A stretch of DNA of 15,194 bases from an uncultured Butyrivibrio sp. (lineage in GTDB: Bacteria > Bacillota > Clostridia > Lachnospirales > Lachnospiraceae). Positions 4,993 through 13,812 of this stretch are shown here, in pieces; the first letter of the stretch is position 1; every line of letters begins with the position of its first letter. Position numbers and translations under genes: made by a program. The DNA lies in NCBI RefSeq assembly GCF_947169445.1, contig NZ_CAMVPU010000068.1, positions 1-15,194 on the forward strand. Reading direction: 5' to 3'. The notes under the pieces are model-generated. The model did not search any database, was not told the origin of the DNA, and saw only the letters and a program-made list of their open reading frames with translations.

Positions 4993-7647
4993 ATGTATTT
5001 GAAAAGGGGCTATATGACAAAAATAACAGCACTGCTTTTTGCAATGCTGGTGGGATTCTTTACTGTTCTTGGCGGAACAATTCTATCACCATTTTTTGCA
5101 CTTACCGGTTTTGCGCAGCAAAGTAGTAAGGTTTCAGGGGTTTCATACCCAGTTCAGGAGATTCACATAGCAATAGGAAATACGAACCGCAACATAAGCA
5201 TTTCGGGAAATGCCCAGGGATCGCTTTTAACTTCAGAAGTGTCCTCAGGGAGCGATGCGGATAAATGGTCTATAATCTATGTTTCATCCGGAGTATATGA
5301 ACTGAAAAACTCTGCAACAGGCATGGTAATAACCAATAACGGTTATAACCTTGTATTGGGAAAAGACTCCGGCAACGATTCGCAGAAATTCAATATTGTC
5401 GGAGTTGACAAGGATTTTGAGGGTAACTATCTCTATTACAAGATAGTAAGCAGCACAAACAGCTCTTATGCCTTTACCTTTACTCCGGAGAAGAACTCTT
5501 TTGCCCTGAGTAATTATACAGGTTCAACCTATCAGAAGTTCAAGCTTAACCTCAATGGTCTTGAAGGCTACGCCGCAAACTGTCTCATAAACGGAAGGGA
5601 AAAAGCCGGCACCATAGGAGGACTTCTTGGCAAAACAGTAGTTGCAAAGGATCTTAACTCTTTTATCAACTATTGCAATTCTAAAGAGACTCTCACTATT
5701 GTTGTAAATGGCAATTTTGAGATGTGGAAGCAGAATAAGACAAACCAGAGAGTCAGAGACAATAAAACCATTATCGGTTCTTATGGAAACAAAACTCTTT
5801 TTGATTCTCAGCTTAGGAATGATGATTTTTATGGCAGCTCTTCGGATATGCCCAGTAACAATATTGTCTTTAGTAACATCAACTTTACAGCAAAGACCCT
5901 GGATAATAACGGCAGCGGAGTTATCTGCCTGTATATCTATAGCGGAAGAAACATCTGGATTGACCACTGCTCTTTCAATGCAACCTTTGGTCAGAACAAA
6001 GACAAAGAGGTTGGCAAATTTATATGGATCAACACTCCGGCGTTGAACTGGCTGGATGCTACCTATAACAGAATCAATCCTGATTACATTTCTATCTCCT
6101 ACTGCTCTTTTAAGAACAGATTCTGGACAGTAGCCTATGGATCACAAAATACTGACTCCTCCAGGGTCAGAGCAACAATGATGTTCAATAGATGGGAGCA
6201 GTGTTCCCGCAGAACACCACAGATAGGTAATGGTACTCTTCACAACTATAGCAATTACTATACCGTTACCGGAAGTTCCAACCCTAACGCTTCCGCAGAG
6301 ATAATTGCAGGTGAAGGCTCTAAAGTCTTTAGCGAAGCAAACCGTTTTGAAGGCTATAAAGGGAAAGAGTTTACTTATGACAGAACTGCACTATCTGCCT
6401 ATGACAAAGATTCCTACACTTCAGCGAGCGTTAATCAGACTCCGTCAGTTCTTAATTTTCAGAACTATGGAAAAAAATGGCATAGTCCTTATGACTCCTA
6501 TGGCTACAGTGTTGTTTCTGCATACAGATCAAATAACTATGATGTAAAAACCTACGTGGGCATAAATGCAGGAAGTGTTACAGATGCTTCAGCCATGAAT
6601 TATATTACAGATCAGTCTCAGAAGGGTTGGGTCGCCTATAGTTACACTGCCCCATTTCTTAAAGAGATTTCTGTAGGGGCGACCACAGCAAATGAGCCCC
6701 CAAAGAATGATGAAAACATGCCAAATAATGGAAATGAAGTTGTTTCCCAGCCCGCTGAGGATGCGATTTATGGCATTGATTCAAGGGTAGCTCATGCCTT
6801 CGATGTAAACCAAAAATATCAGATAAAGAATGTAGGCAGCAATAAGTATCTGGATGTAACCGATGGCCGTGCTGCTAATGGCACAAATATCCAGCAGTGG
6901 AGCTCCGACAAGGCCTACAATTGGAACAGCTGGAAATTCCAGTACGCAGGAAATGGTTATTATTATATCAGATCCTATGTGGACGACAATTTTACCTACT
7001 ATCTTGACGTGGATTGTGGCAGACCAAATAACGGCACAAATATCCAGATATACCAGAGCACCAATTGCGATGCCCAGAAGTTTAAGTTTGTTCCAAACGA
7101 CGACGGAACATACCAGATAACGACTGCAGTGAGCGGTGACAATAGCTGCTTGGGAGTTGCCTATGACTCTATAGAATGTGGGACAACAGTAATTGAATGG
7201 GAAAGAAACGGCAAAGCAAGCCAGAGCTGGTATATTGAGCCTGTTGAGGAAGAAATAATCGTAGAGGATATAGAAAAAAACAATCCCAAGCCGGAACCTC
7301 AGCCGGAGCCTCAGCCACAGCCGGAATCCCCTATTTATGAGGACAATTTAAGCGCTTCCCTTAATATCTCATCAGACTGGGGAAGCGGAGCTGTTTTCGA
7401 TATTTCAGTTACCAATAACACCTCTGTCTCCTATACTAATGGATGGACTTTGCAATTTGATTCCACAAGACCTATCACCCAGGTTTGGAGTGGAACTCTT
7501 ACAGCTATTGACCATGATACCTATCAGATTACCAATCCTGCCTGGAATACATACTGGGCATCCGGCGAAACTATCACAATAAGCGGTATGATGGGTTCAG
7601 GCTCTGATGCTGTAATAAGCAACGTTGTTATCGTATCAGGTAATTAA
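4993..7647 (+). CDS. Secreted multidomain polysaccharide lyase family 1 protein with CBM2
   Basis: 884 residues from the ATG at 4993 (AAGGGAAGAG upstream). Starts at 4942 (AGGGGG too close) and 5014 are possible. Residues 1-41 are a signal peptide (KRGYMTK, hydrophobic core, cut after GFA). Residues ~57-185 form a beta-trefoil-like domain. Residues ~195-480 are a PL1 pectate/pectin lyase helix with the signature IWIDHCSF (321-328) and RRTPQIGNG (Arg407 of RTP). Residues ~609-750 are a ricin-type trefoil (repeated YLDV..G....GTNIQ), then a PEPQPEPQPQPE linker (~767-780) and a CBM2 with Trp in SDWGSG, GWTL, VWSG and PAWN. It should bind plant cell walls and act on pectin. The calcium Asp pair (DGLLD in relatives) aligns with VGKFI, the usual Lys with Trp, and the second catalytic-region Arg with Gly, so activity may differ from classic pectate lyases. 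Confidence 0.88.
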   Translation: MYLKRGYMTKITALLFAMLVGFFTVLGGTILSPFFALTGFAQQSSKVSGVSYPVQEIHIAIGNTNRNISISGNAQGSLLTSEVSSGSDADKWSIIYVSSGVYELKNSATGMVITNNGYNLVLGKDSGNDSQKFNIVGVDKDFEGNYLYYKIVSSTNSSYAFTFTPEKNSFALSNYTGSTYQKFKLNLNGLEGYAANCLINGREKAGTIGGLLGKTVVAKDLNSFINYCNSKETLTIVVNGNFEMWKQNKTNQRVRDNKTIIGSYGNKTLFDSQLRNDDFYGSSSDMPSNNIVFSNINFTAKTLDNNGSGVICLYIYSGRNIWIDHCSFNATFGQNKDKEVGKFIWINTPALNWLDATYNRINPDYISISYCSFKNRFWTVAYGSQNTDSSRVRATMMFNRWEQCSRRTPQIGNGTLHNYSNYYTVTGSSNPNASAEIIAGEGSKVFSEANRFEGYKGKEFTYDRTALSAYDKDSYTSASVNQTPSVLNFQNYGKKWHSPYDSYGYSVVSAYRSNNYDVKTYVGINAGSVTDASAMNYITDQSQKGWVAYSYTAPFLKEISVGATTANEPPKNDENMPNNGNEVVSQPAEDAIYGIDSRVAHAFDVNQKYQIKNVGSNKYLDVTDGRAANGTNIQQWSSDKAYNWNSWKFQYAGNGYYYIRSYVDDNFTYYLDVDCGRPNNGTNIQIYQSTNCDAQKFKFVPNDDGTYQITTAVSGDNSCLGVAYDSIECGTTVIEWERNGKASQSWYIEPVEEEIIVEDIEKNNPKPEPQPEPQPQPESPIYEDNLSASLNISSDWGSGAVFDISVTNNTSVSYTNGWTLQFDSTRPITQVWSGTLTAIDHDTYQITNPAWNTYWASGETITISGMMGSGSDAVISNVVIVSGN

Positions 7648-7738
7648 ATGTACCAATAATCATTTTTTGTATTCCTTATAAAGGAAAAACATATAAAATA
7701 AAAAAAGGGTACCTGCACCTTTAGTAGTCCCGGACGTA

Positions 7739-7780
7739 TTACGCATGCATGTTTATTCTTTACTTCACATGCATGCGTAA
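7739..7780. repeat. 14-bp perfect inverted repeat
   Basis: TTACGCATGCATGT (7739-7752) and ACATGCATGCGTAA (7767-7780) are perfect inverted arms around 14 bases. The arms contain nested GCATGC/ATGCAT palindromes. Neither side has a T-run, so it is a poor intrinsic terminator; it could be a protein-binding site, an RNA-stabilising hairpin at the end of the lyase message, or a mobile-element end. Confidence 0.6.
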
Positions 7781-7797
7781 ACCATTTAATTTCTGAG

Positions 7798-8060
7798 TTA
7801 TCGTGCCAGAACTTCTCCAATATCCCCATCTATACAGATACTCCTGTCTTCTATCTCTTCCGGACAAAAAGCCTCGCCATAGTTCAAGCAGGCATATGCC
7901 TCCTTGTCAGCATATCTTATAAGTGCTGATTCTATCCCTGCAAGATTTACCTCTCCGAGATATTTGTATTCATGCGCATGTCCACAGGATCAGTTTGTCT
8001 CCGTTTCTCTGGGCCATATAAAAAGAGCCATTACCCTGAGAAAATCAGATAATGACTCAT
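7798..8060 (-). pseudogene. Decayed gene of unknown function
   Basis: A 64-codon open frame (7989 to the TAA at 7798-7800) has no start but coding-like content: GHAHEYKYLGEVNLAGIESA, then LIRYADKEAYACLNYGEAFC and an acidic end PEEIEDRSICIDGDIGEV. Immediately upstream a second frame reads GNGSFYMAQRNGDKLILWTC before a TGA at 7970, and a third gives MSHYLIFSG from an ATG at 8060. Joined, they would make one protein of about 85 residues (MSHYLIFSG + NGSFYMAQRNGDKLILWTCA + HEYKYLGEVNL...). This suggests a small soluble protein gene broken by two frameshifts. I do not recognise the family. It lies downstream of the GH43 gene on the same strand. Confidence 0.45.
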
Positions 8061-8178
8061 GCTATATATTGTTTTGATTTTTTATTTTGCGAATGGAGCA
8101 TACGGGACTTGCGCCCTCAAGTTTCCTATTGCGCACCATTCCCGAAAGTACTCTTCTCGATAGTGTTCCATAGAGTTA

Positions 8179-10005
8179 TCATTTAGGATGTGATTCAAGG
8201 TGCAGTATATCCCCTTCAGTAATCCCGCTCTCATTAAAACTGTCTACACGAACGTAATAGCTCTTACCTGAAATCAGGGCACCAATTCGTTTGGGTTCAA
8301 AAGCTGCTTCATCTCCCATACACATCCAGCTATGATAGAGTTTATCCGGAGAACTTCCCCATAAGACCATATGACCAACAGCGTCAGCCTGTGCATCTAT
8401 TTTTATGGTCATATCGATGTCAGAGCTTCTATAAACAGAAAATGATGCCTTTTGTGGAACATCGCAGCCTCCTTTACCAAACACTCGAAGACCTGAAATT
8501 GAAGGAATCTGATCGTATGGAACCTCCATATTTGAGATCCTGATAAAACGAACACTAATCCCTTCTTCTGAAACAAAAAGATCATGAGTAAGGTCCGTAT
8601 CTGCCTGAGATTTATCTTCAATCAAGAAGAACTCTTTTCCGTCTATAGAGCCCTCAAGCTTCCATCTTGTAAAATAGGTTTTATCATCAATAAAGCGGGC
8701 CTGAGAAGTACCTCGTATTTCTCCGGGAACCTGGATATCAACCTTATAATCTCCAAAGTTGACCTGTATAGCATGTACCTCAGATTCTTTTCCAAGATCC
8801 AACATCAGCCATTCGTCTTTCCCATTTGTTTCAGGACTCCACAAGGTCTGCACATTTTCATCAACAGCATTTTCACCAACGCACCCGTCACGGTATGATG
8901 AGCATGTAGTTTTTTTCTTGTAGCTTAAAAGAAACCAGTCAGGGTCCTTCCATGGATCTTGTTTGGCACAACTTACCTCTCTTGGCCAATCTCCATATCT
9001 CTGATTACAGAATAATTCACCATCTTTATCAAAACCTGCAGGCCATAGTCCTACTCTTCGTTCAAAATCATGATTTACACTGATTCTCATAGTAGCCGTA
9101 TGCCAGAGATTTCCGCTTATATCTTCCATTGTGGAACCGTGCCCAGCGCCGGGGAAGAATCCTCCTGGGTTATAAGAGTATGGATTATTATCAGCAAGCT
9201 CAAATGGTCCAAGCGGAGAATCAGAAATATATACACCATCTCCATAGGTATTGTACTGGGTGCCTGCAAAGGCATACTGAAGATAATATCTGCCATCGTG
9301 TTTGTCCATCCATGCGCCTTCAATATATGGCTTGTTTGAGAACATACCTTTTATAAGAGGTCTGGTAGCCTCGGGAACCATTTCCTCCGTAATTCCCTGA
9401 TGAGTTAAAAAGCCCTGATATTTAGCCTCAATCTCCGCCTCTATGGCAGGGAGAAAAGAGTTATTCTCTCCCACTCTCTCATATCCCCTGACAGAAGGCT
9501 CTCCATATATCAGAGCTACTTTTTCTCCAATGGGAAGCATCGTATCAGGATCAAGCTCACAGCCATAAATCGGATCAATATTTGAGCATCCCCAATAGAA
9601 ATAGACTTTGCCATCGTCATCAATAAAAAGATTCGGATCCCAGAAAGGGAAATTTCCCGGAAGCTTTTCATATGGACCATTTAAGATATCTTTTGTCCTG
9701 TATCTGTCACAGTTTTCCTCTCTTCTTGAGGCACAGAAATAAACGTAATCCCCCATAACCCTTACATCCGGAGCATAGTCATAGAGTGGAAGTGTATTGG
9801 GAAGGCTGTGATTTTCCCAGTTCGCAAGATCATCAGACACCCATACCCCCAGGGTCATGGAAGCGAATATATAATATCTGCCCTTAAATAGAATCATTGA
9901 AGGGTCTGCTGCCTCTCGGCAGATCTGTATTTCTCCATGTTTTCTTGGATCAGCATTAAACTGATATCTGTAATTGATTTTTATTGGATTGCAAATATAA
10001 GCCAC
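8179..10005 (-). CDS. GH43 glycoside hydrolase with discoidin (F5/8 type C) domain
   Basis: 608 residues, starting at GTG (10005-10003) behind AGGAGGAA. There is no signal peptide, so it is cytoplasmic. Residues ~25-360 are a five-bladed propeller of family GH43. The three expected carboxylates are visible: Asp34 (REAADPSM, base), Asp123 (FWDPNLFIDDDG) and Glu229 (YIEGAW, acid), plus His289 (GAGHGS). Residues ~366-511 form a discoidin-like domain (ENVQTLWSPE, EWLMLDLG, SISGLRVFG) and ~520-608 an Ig/FN3-like end. GH43 enzymes remove arabinose, xylose or galactose; the specificity here is not readable. It is the last gene of the operon, 23 bases after the rhamnosidase gene, and probably trims side groups from imported rhamnose-containing oligosaccharides. 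Confidence 0.88.
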   Translation of the reverse strand: MAYICNPIKINYRYQFNADPRKHGEIQICREAADPSMILFKGRYYIFASMTLGVWVSDDLANWENHSLPNTLPLYDYAPDVRVMGDYVYFCASRREENCDRYRTKDILNGPYEKLPGNFPFWDPNLFIDDDGKVYFYWGCSNIDPIYGCELDPDTMLPIGEKVALIYGEPSVRGYERVGENNSFLPAIEAEIEAKYQGFLTHQGITEEMVPEATRPLIKGMFSNKPYIEGAWMDKHDGRYYLQYAFAGTQYNTYGDGVYISDSPLGPFELADNNPYSYNPGGFFPGAGHGSTMEDISGNLWHTATMRISVNHDFERRVGLWPAGFDKDGELFCNQRYGDWPREVSCAKQDPWKDPDWFLLSYKKKTTCSSYRDGCVGENAVDENVQTLWSPETNGKDEWLMLDLGKESEVHAIQVNFGDYKVDIQVPGEIRGTSQARFIDDKTYFTRWKLEGSIDGKEFFLIEDKSQADTDLTHDLFVSEEGISVRFIRISNMEVPYDQIPSISGLRVFGKGGCDVPQKASFSVYRSSDIDMTIKIDAQADAVGHMVLWGSSPDKLYHSWMCMGDEAAFEPKRIGALISGKSYYVRVDSFNESGITEGDILHLESHPK

Positions 10006-10028
10006 AAGTGTTCCTCCTCGTCTGACAG

Positions 10029-12287
10029 TTAAAAATCATATTTCCCGCAGGTTAATTTCTTTACCTCCAGCCCCGGCAATCTTACGGTCACGCAAAGACC
10101 TTCAGGAATCTCCATGTGATAGGACACCTTTCCGGCATCGTCATATTTCCACTCCGAGCTGATCTTTCCCCTGGGCGAGTCATAGTAGCCTTTTGCATAT
10201 TTAAGCTCAGGGTTTACGTACGGTTCTATTACCACATCATCATAGGAATATCTTATTCCAAGAACACCTGATAACAGCCATCCGGAAATTGCTCCGTAGG
10301 AATAATGGTTAAGCGAGTCGTGTACTGTCCCGTCCTGCCTGATTCCATCCCAGGTCTCCCAGATGGTTGTGGCTCCCTTCTCAACCGAATACAGCCATGA
10401 AGGGTATGTCCTCTGGCGAAGGAGCTTATACGCAGTATCGGAAAAGCCATATTCACATAGCACCTTACAAAGAAAAGGTGTAGACAAAAATCCGGTATTA
10501 AGATGATAGTCATTTTTTATCACCAGAGCATTAAGGTCTTCGGCAGCTGCCATAGCTTCCTCTTTTTCCAAAAGGTCAAAGGCCAAAGGTCTTACATATT
10601 CACACTGCCTTTCTGAATGAATATGACCATCCTTAAGGACAAGATTCCTGTATGCGTTTTTGGCATTTTCTGACAGCGCCCTGTAATACTGACATTCATC
10701 TGTTTTCCCAAGTATATCTGCGATTTCAGATAAAAGTCGCGATGAATATGCAAAATATGCGGTTGCCACTTCGGGCTGCCCATCCTTAAATGCTGCTGCC
10801 ATGGTCTTCATAACATCTGCTCCGGGCTCGCACCATTCACCATAATCCATGCCTGTATCTATTATGTATTTTTTATAAGGATTTCTCTTAAACCTGTTCT
10901 TAAGCTTGCTCTTTCCAGCCCTGTATTCAAGGAAGCCTACCCACTTCTTCATCATATCGTAGTTTTCTAAAAGAACAGTCTTATCTCCGGTATTCTTATA
11001 TATATGATATGGCACTATAACCGAGGCATCTCCCCAGCCCACCGATGCAGAGAACATCTCTGCAATCTTTCCGGGAAGGCCGTTCCTGGGGCTTATATAG
11101 GCCATTTTGCCGGAGTCTTTTTGGTTAACTCTCACACTGGAGAGCCAGTTGCGATACACCCCTGCGCAGTCCATCAGGTATAGCCCTGTGTTTACAAATA
11201 CGCCTGCATCACCTGTCCATCCCGCTCTCTCCCTGGTGGGACAGTCTGTGGGGATATCGCAGAAATTGGATTTCATACTCCATACGCTGTTTTTAAACAG
11301 CTGATTGACACCTGCATCTGAGCATTCAAAACCGGCTGTTTCCTCCATATCGGAATATACCGCTATACTTTTGATGCTTATCTTTTCGAGAGGGATATCT
11401 GTTATTACTTTGGCATATCTAAAGCCAAACATGGAAAAATGAGGTTTAAACTCATTCCTCCCGCTTTTGCAGATATAGTTGACCTCCTGCTTTATTCCTC
11501 CGGATTTATTGCGGTCTCCCGGTTGAAAATTAGCAATAGTGAACTCTCCATTTTCATCGAGAGTCTCGCCGTGGATAAGGGTAAGACTATCTCCCTCTTT
11601 GGCATCCTCAATAACAAAGTCTGTATATCCCGCAAGATTCTGTGAGAAGTCATACACATGGTCCCCTGAAGGTGTCTCAAGGAACTTTCCCTGAAAAACT
11701 TCATGCTCAAGAATTGCAGGAGCATCCTGCATGGCAAGATTATCTGATTCAAATGTCAGGATTCTCACCGGATGCCAGTCGCTTATGTCCTCTTTTCTTG
11801 CATCATAGGTTTCACCCAGCTCCAGATCGGTCAAAAGGATTGGTCCATTTTCCGAGCCCTCCCAGCTTTCATCAGAAGACAATAATGTTTCACCATTTTC
11901 ATCTTCAATGGCGCAGATAAAGGAAATATCCTCACCAAAAAGATTTCTGATACCGTCAATGCCGTTACATCCCCTGTACCAGCCATCGCCAAGAGTTACC
12001 ACAATCTCATTCGTACCCTGCTTTAAAAGTTTCGTAACATCATAGCTCTGATACATGAGTTTGTCATTGTATTCCGTACAGCCCGGAGTAAGCCGGGACT
12101 GTGTTATGGGTTCTCCATTTATCCTGACTTCATATAATCCGTGTGCTGTGGCAAACATGGATGCTTTGCCACAGTCTTTTTTGATGTCAAAGCTTCGCCT
12201 TAGATATCCTGCGCCTTTCCTGACCTCCGGCTCTGCCTTCTCCTCAGGAGTTATCCATTTTGCATCTTCAAAAACCTTGCTGCTCAT
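10029..12287 (-). CDS. Alpha-L-rhamnosidase, GH78
   Basis: 752 residues from the ATG at 12287 (AGAGGAA upstream). Residues ~1-200 are N-terminal beta domains (WYRGCNG, YDAR), followed by a concanavalin-like domain (~200-310), the (alpha/alpha)6 catalytic barrel (~320-670) and a C-terminal beta domain. The motif DCPTRERAGWTGD places Asp348, Glu353 and Asp360 at the spacing of the catalytic group in Bacillus RhaB, and GATTIWETWDG supplies Glu644, with His661 in LNHYSYGA. It should be fully active. No signal peptide: it releases L-rhamnose from imported glycosides in the cytoplasm. It is somewhat short for the family. It sits 21 bases after the transporter gene and 23 bases before the GH43 gene, in one operon. 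Confidence 0.93.
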   Translation of the reverse strand: MSSKVFEDAKWITPEEKAEPEVRKGAGYLRRSFDIKKDCGKASMFATAHGLYEVRINGEPITQSRLTPGCTEYNDKLMYQSYDVTKLLKQGTNEIVVTLGDGWYRGCNGIDGIRNLFGEDISFICAIEDENGETLLSSDESWEGSENGPILLTDLELGETYDARKEDISDWHPVRILTFESDNLAMQDAPAILEHEVFQGKFLETPSGDHVYDFSQNLAGYTDFVIEDAKEGDSLTLIHGETLDENGEFTIANFQPGDRNKSGGIKQEVNYICKSGRNEFKPHFSMFGFRYAKVITDIPLEKISIKSIAVYSDMEETAGFECSDAGVNQLFKNSVWSMKSNFCDIPTDCPTRERAGWTGDAGVFVNTGLYLMDCAGVYRNWLSSVRVNQKDSGKMAYISPRNGLPGKIAEMFSASVGWGDASVIVPYHIYKNTGDKTVLLENYDMMKKWVGFLEYRAGKSKLKNRFKRNPYKKYIIDTGMDYGEWCEPGADVMKTMAAAFKDGQPEVATAYFAYSSRLLSEIADILGKTDECQYYRALSENAKNAYRNLVLKDGHIHSERQCEYVRPLAFDLLEKEEAMAAAEDLNALVIKNDYHLNTGFLSTPFLCKVLCEYGFSDTAYKLLRQRTYPSWLYSVEKGATTIWETWDGIRQDGTVHDSLNHYSYGAISGWLLSGVLGIRYSYDDVVIEPYVNPELKYAKGYYDSPRGKISSEWKYDDAGKVSYHMEIPEGLCVTVRLPGLEVKKLTCGKYDF

Positions 12288-12308
12288 ATATTATTCCTCT
12301 AAAGCTTT

Positions 12309-13778
12309 TTATTCCTGTGAGTTCTTAAACTCCTTCTTTTTATCAGCAATTCGCTGCTGCACTTTAGCCATCTCGTCCTTTGTAAGATTACATCTGCGCA
12401 TTGCAACTATTGTGCACACCCATCCAATCATTGCAAGTCCGTACTGAAGGAACATCGTCATCCAAAAGATAGGTCTTGTGAGAGTATCTCCCGGTTGAGG
12501 AAGCGTTTGTGAATAACCCACAAGGGCAACTGCAAATGTTGCTATTACTGCTGAGAAAGCTGATACTATCTTGTCAATAAAATTGTAGGTACCGGTTATA
12601 ACCGCAGGAATAAATTTACCTGTACGATCAAGCTCATAATCTATTATATCCGACATAAATGCAGTATTGGCTGTTGTCACACACATCTTTGCTCCATTTA
12701 ATAAAAGAGTAAATACTACATAGATGACCATCATAGGACCAAAGGATGCAATGTGATGTGGGTCTATAACTGCAAAGAACACTACGAGTCCTGCTGCGAT
12801 TCCCATACAAGCCCATGTCCAGGTTGCTATGGATTCTTTGTTTCCATGCTTACCTGCATAGCGGGCACCATAGGCAGCAAATAAAATAGCCGGAAGAATG
12901 GCAACCATGTTAAGTATTGTAGAAAGCCCCATATTTCCAATGATTATTCCCATCAGAAGTGTAGCAACAATAGACTGGCTGGCAACCTGCTGAGCAATCT
13001 TGTCTGATGCAGCAGCTATTATATAGCACTGAAATGGTTCATTCTCTTTGATTGCACTGACCATATCCTTTATGCTGAGCTTATCCTCTTTGTTGTCTGT
13101 CAGATTCTTGAAATTCTCAGGCTTATCATATTCAGAAACTCCTATACAGACAAGAAGTACTCCCAGTGCTGATACTGCTATAGTGACAAAACAGGCCGCT
13201 GTCAAAAAGCCCTGATTATACTCTCCTCCGAACATTGGTAAAAGCACAACATTGAGGACAATACTTAATACAATGGGCACTACATAGTTAAATACAGTCT
13301 GCCATACACCGATTGTTGGTCTCTGCTTAGGGTCATTTGTCAAAAGGTTAGGAACTGTAAGCGCTGTGACGTTGGCCATTGTATATCCGATAATATAGAC
13401 TATGTAAAAAAGCAGAAACACTAAAAGTCCGAATCCCTTACTGGAGAAAAGACTGAACATACAAATAAGTGCTGCGGCTTCTACAAGCCAGCCTGCTATG
13501 ATAAGTATTCTTATTTTTCCCCATTTGGTATTAACCCTGTCATATACAAAGGCCAAAAGCGGATCAGTTATTGCATCAAGTATTCTGGTAAATGTCAGTA
13601 TCCCTCCTACTGCAACTGTAGCAATACCATATCCTATATTTGCTGAATAGCTTGCAAGTCCGATAAGCTGATATATACTCATTCCTACAAGACCATTACA
13701 TGCAAACAGGATGATCTGCCATGTTTTGGCTCTGTGATAAATCGTTCCTGTGTTTTTTTCTGCGTTTATATTACCCAT
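12309..13778 (-). CDS. GPH-family sugar:cation symporter (MFS)
   Basis: 489 residues with about 12 transmembrane helices. The glycoside-pentoside-hexuronide signature follows helix 2 (RILDAITDPLLAFVYDRV, then KWGKIRILI), and the second conserved loop reads MSDIIDYELDRTGKFIPAVI. Members such as MelB and XylP import di- and oligosaccharides or glycosides with Na+ or H+. The start is ATG 13778 with GGAGG at 13784-13788; the upstream TTG at 13790 overlaps that site and is rejected. Placed between GH1 and GH78 genes with short gaps, it almost certainly brings in the substrate that the cytoplasmic glycosidases cleave. The substrate is inferred only from neighbours: probably a rhamnose-containing glycoside or oligosaccharide. 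Confidence 0.92.
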   Translation of the reverse strand: MGNINAEKNTGTIYHRAKTWQIILFACNGLVGMSIYQLIGLASYSANIGYGIATVAVGGILTFTRILDAITDPLLAFVYDRVNTKWGKIRILIIAGWLVEAAALICMFSLFSSKGFGLLVFLLFYIVYIIGYTMANVTALTVPNLLTNDPKQRPTIGVWQTVFNYVVPIVLSIVLNVVLLPMFGGEYNQGFLTAACFVTIAVSALGVLLVCIGVSEYDKPENFKNLTDNKEDKLSIKDMVSAIKENEPFQCYIIAAASDKIAQQVASQSIVATLLMGIIIGNMGLSTILNMVAILPAILFAAYGARYAGKHGNKESIATWTWACMGIAAGLVVFFAVIDPHHIASFGPMMVIYVVFTLLLNGAKMCVTTANTAFMSDIIDYELDRTGKFIPAVITGTYNFIDKIVSAFSAVIATFAVALVGYSQTLPQPGDTLTRPIFWMTMFLQYGLAMIGWVCTIVAMRRCNLTKDEMAKVQQRIADKKKEFKNSQE

Positions 13779-13812
13779 AATTTCCTCCAATTCATTACCT
13801 TCTCTAAAACTA

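Larger units (their letters stand above)
7648..8178. other. Intergenic region between convergent genes, holding gene relics
   Basis: No intact gene is seen. It contains a 14-bp inverted repeat (7739-7780), a decayed minus-strand gene (7798-8060), and a 29-codon open frame (minus, 8082-8171) that begins MEHYREEYFREWC and ends VPYAPFAK, without a ribosome site. No clear terminator for the lyase gene is visible; the GH43 operon on the other strand also ends here without an obvious hairpin-plus-T-run. The minus strand has a weak AAAGG...CCTTT stem with a T-run at about 7700-7722. Confidence 0.5.

Noticed and set aside
5524..5967. 147-codon minus-strand open frame inside the lyase gene
   Set aside because: It lies wholly antisense to the PL1 domain, which has clear family motifs; no ribosome site.
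7644..7829. 61-codon minus-strand open frame at the lyase 3' end
   Set aside because: It runs through the 14-bp inverted repeat and AT-rich spacer, with no ribosome site or homology; the frame at 7798-7989 is the coding-like one here.
4600..8140. TGGTGCGCAA shared by 4599-4608 (plus) and about 8129-8138 (minus) as a dispersed repeat or group II intron 5' end
   Set aside because: Only ten bases match exactly, the extension is weak, and no intron domain V or other intron structure is visible.
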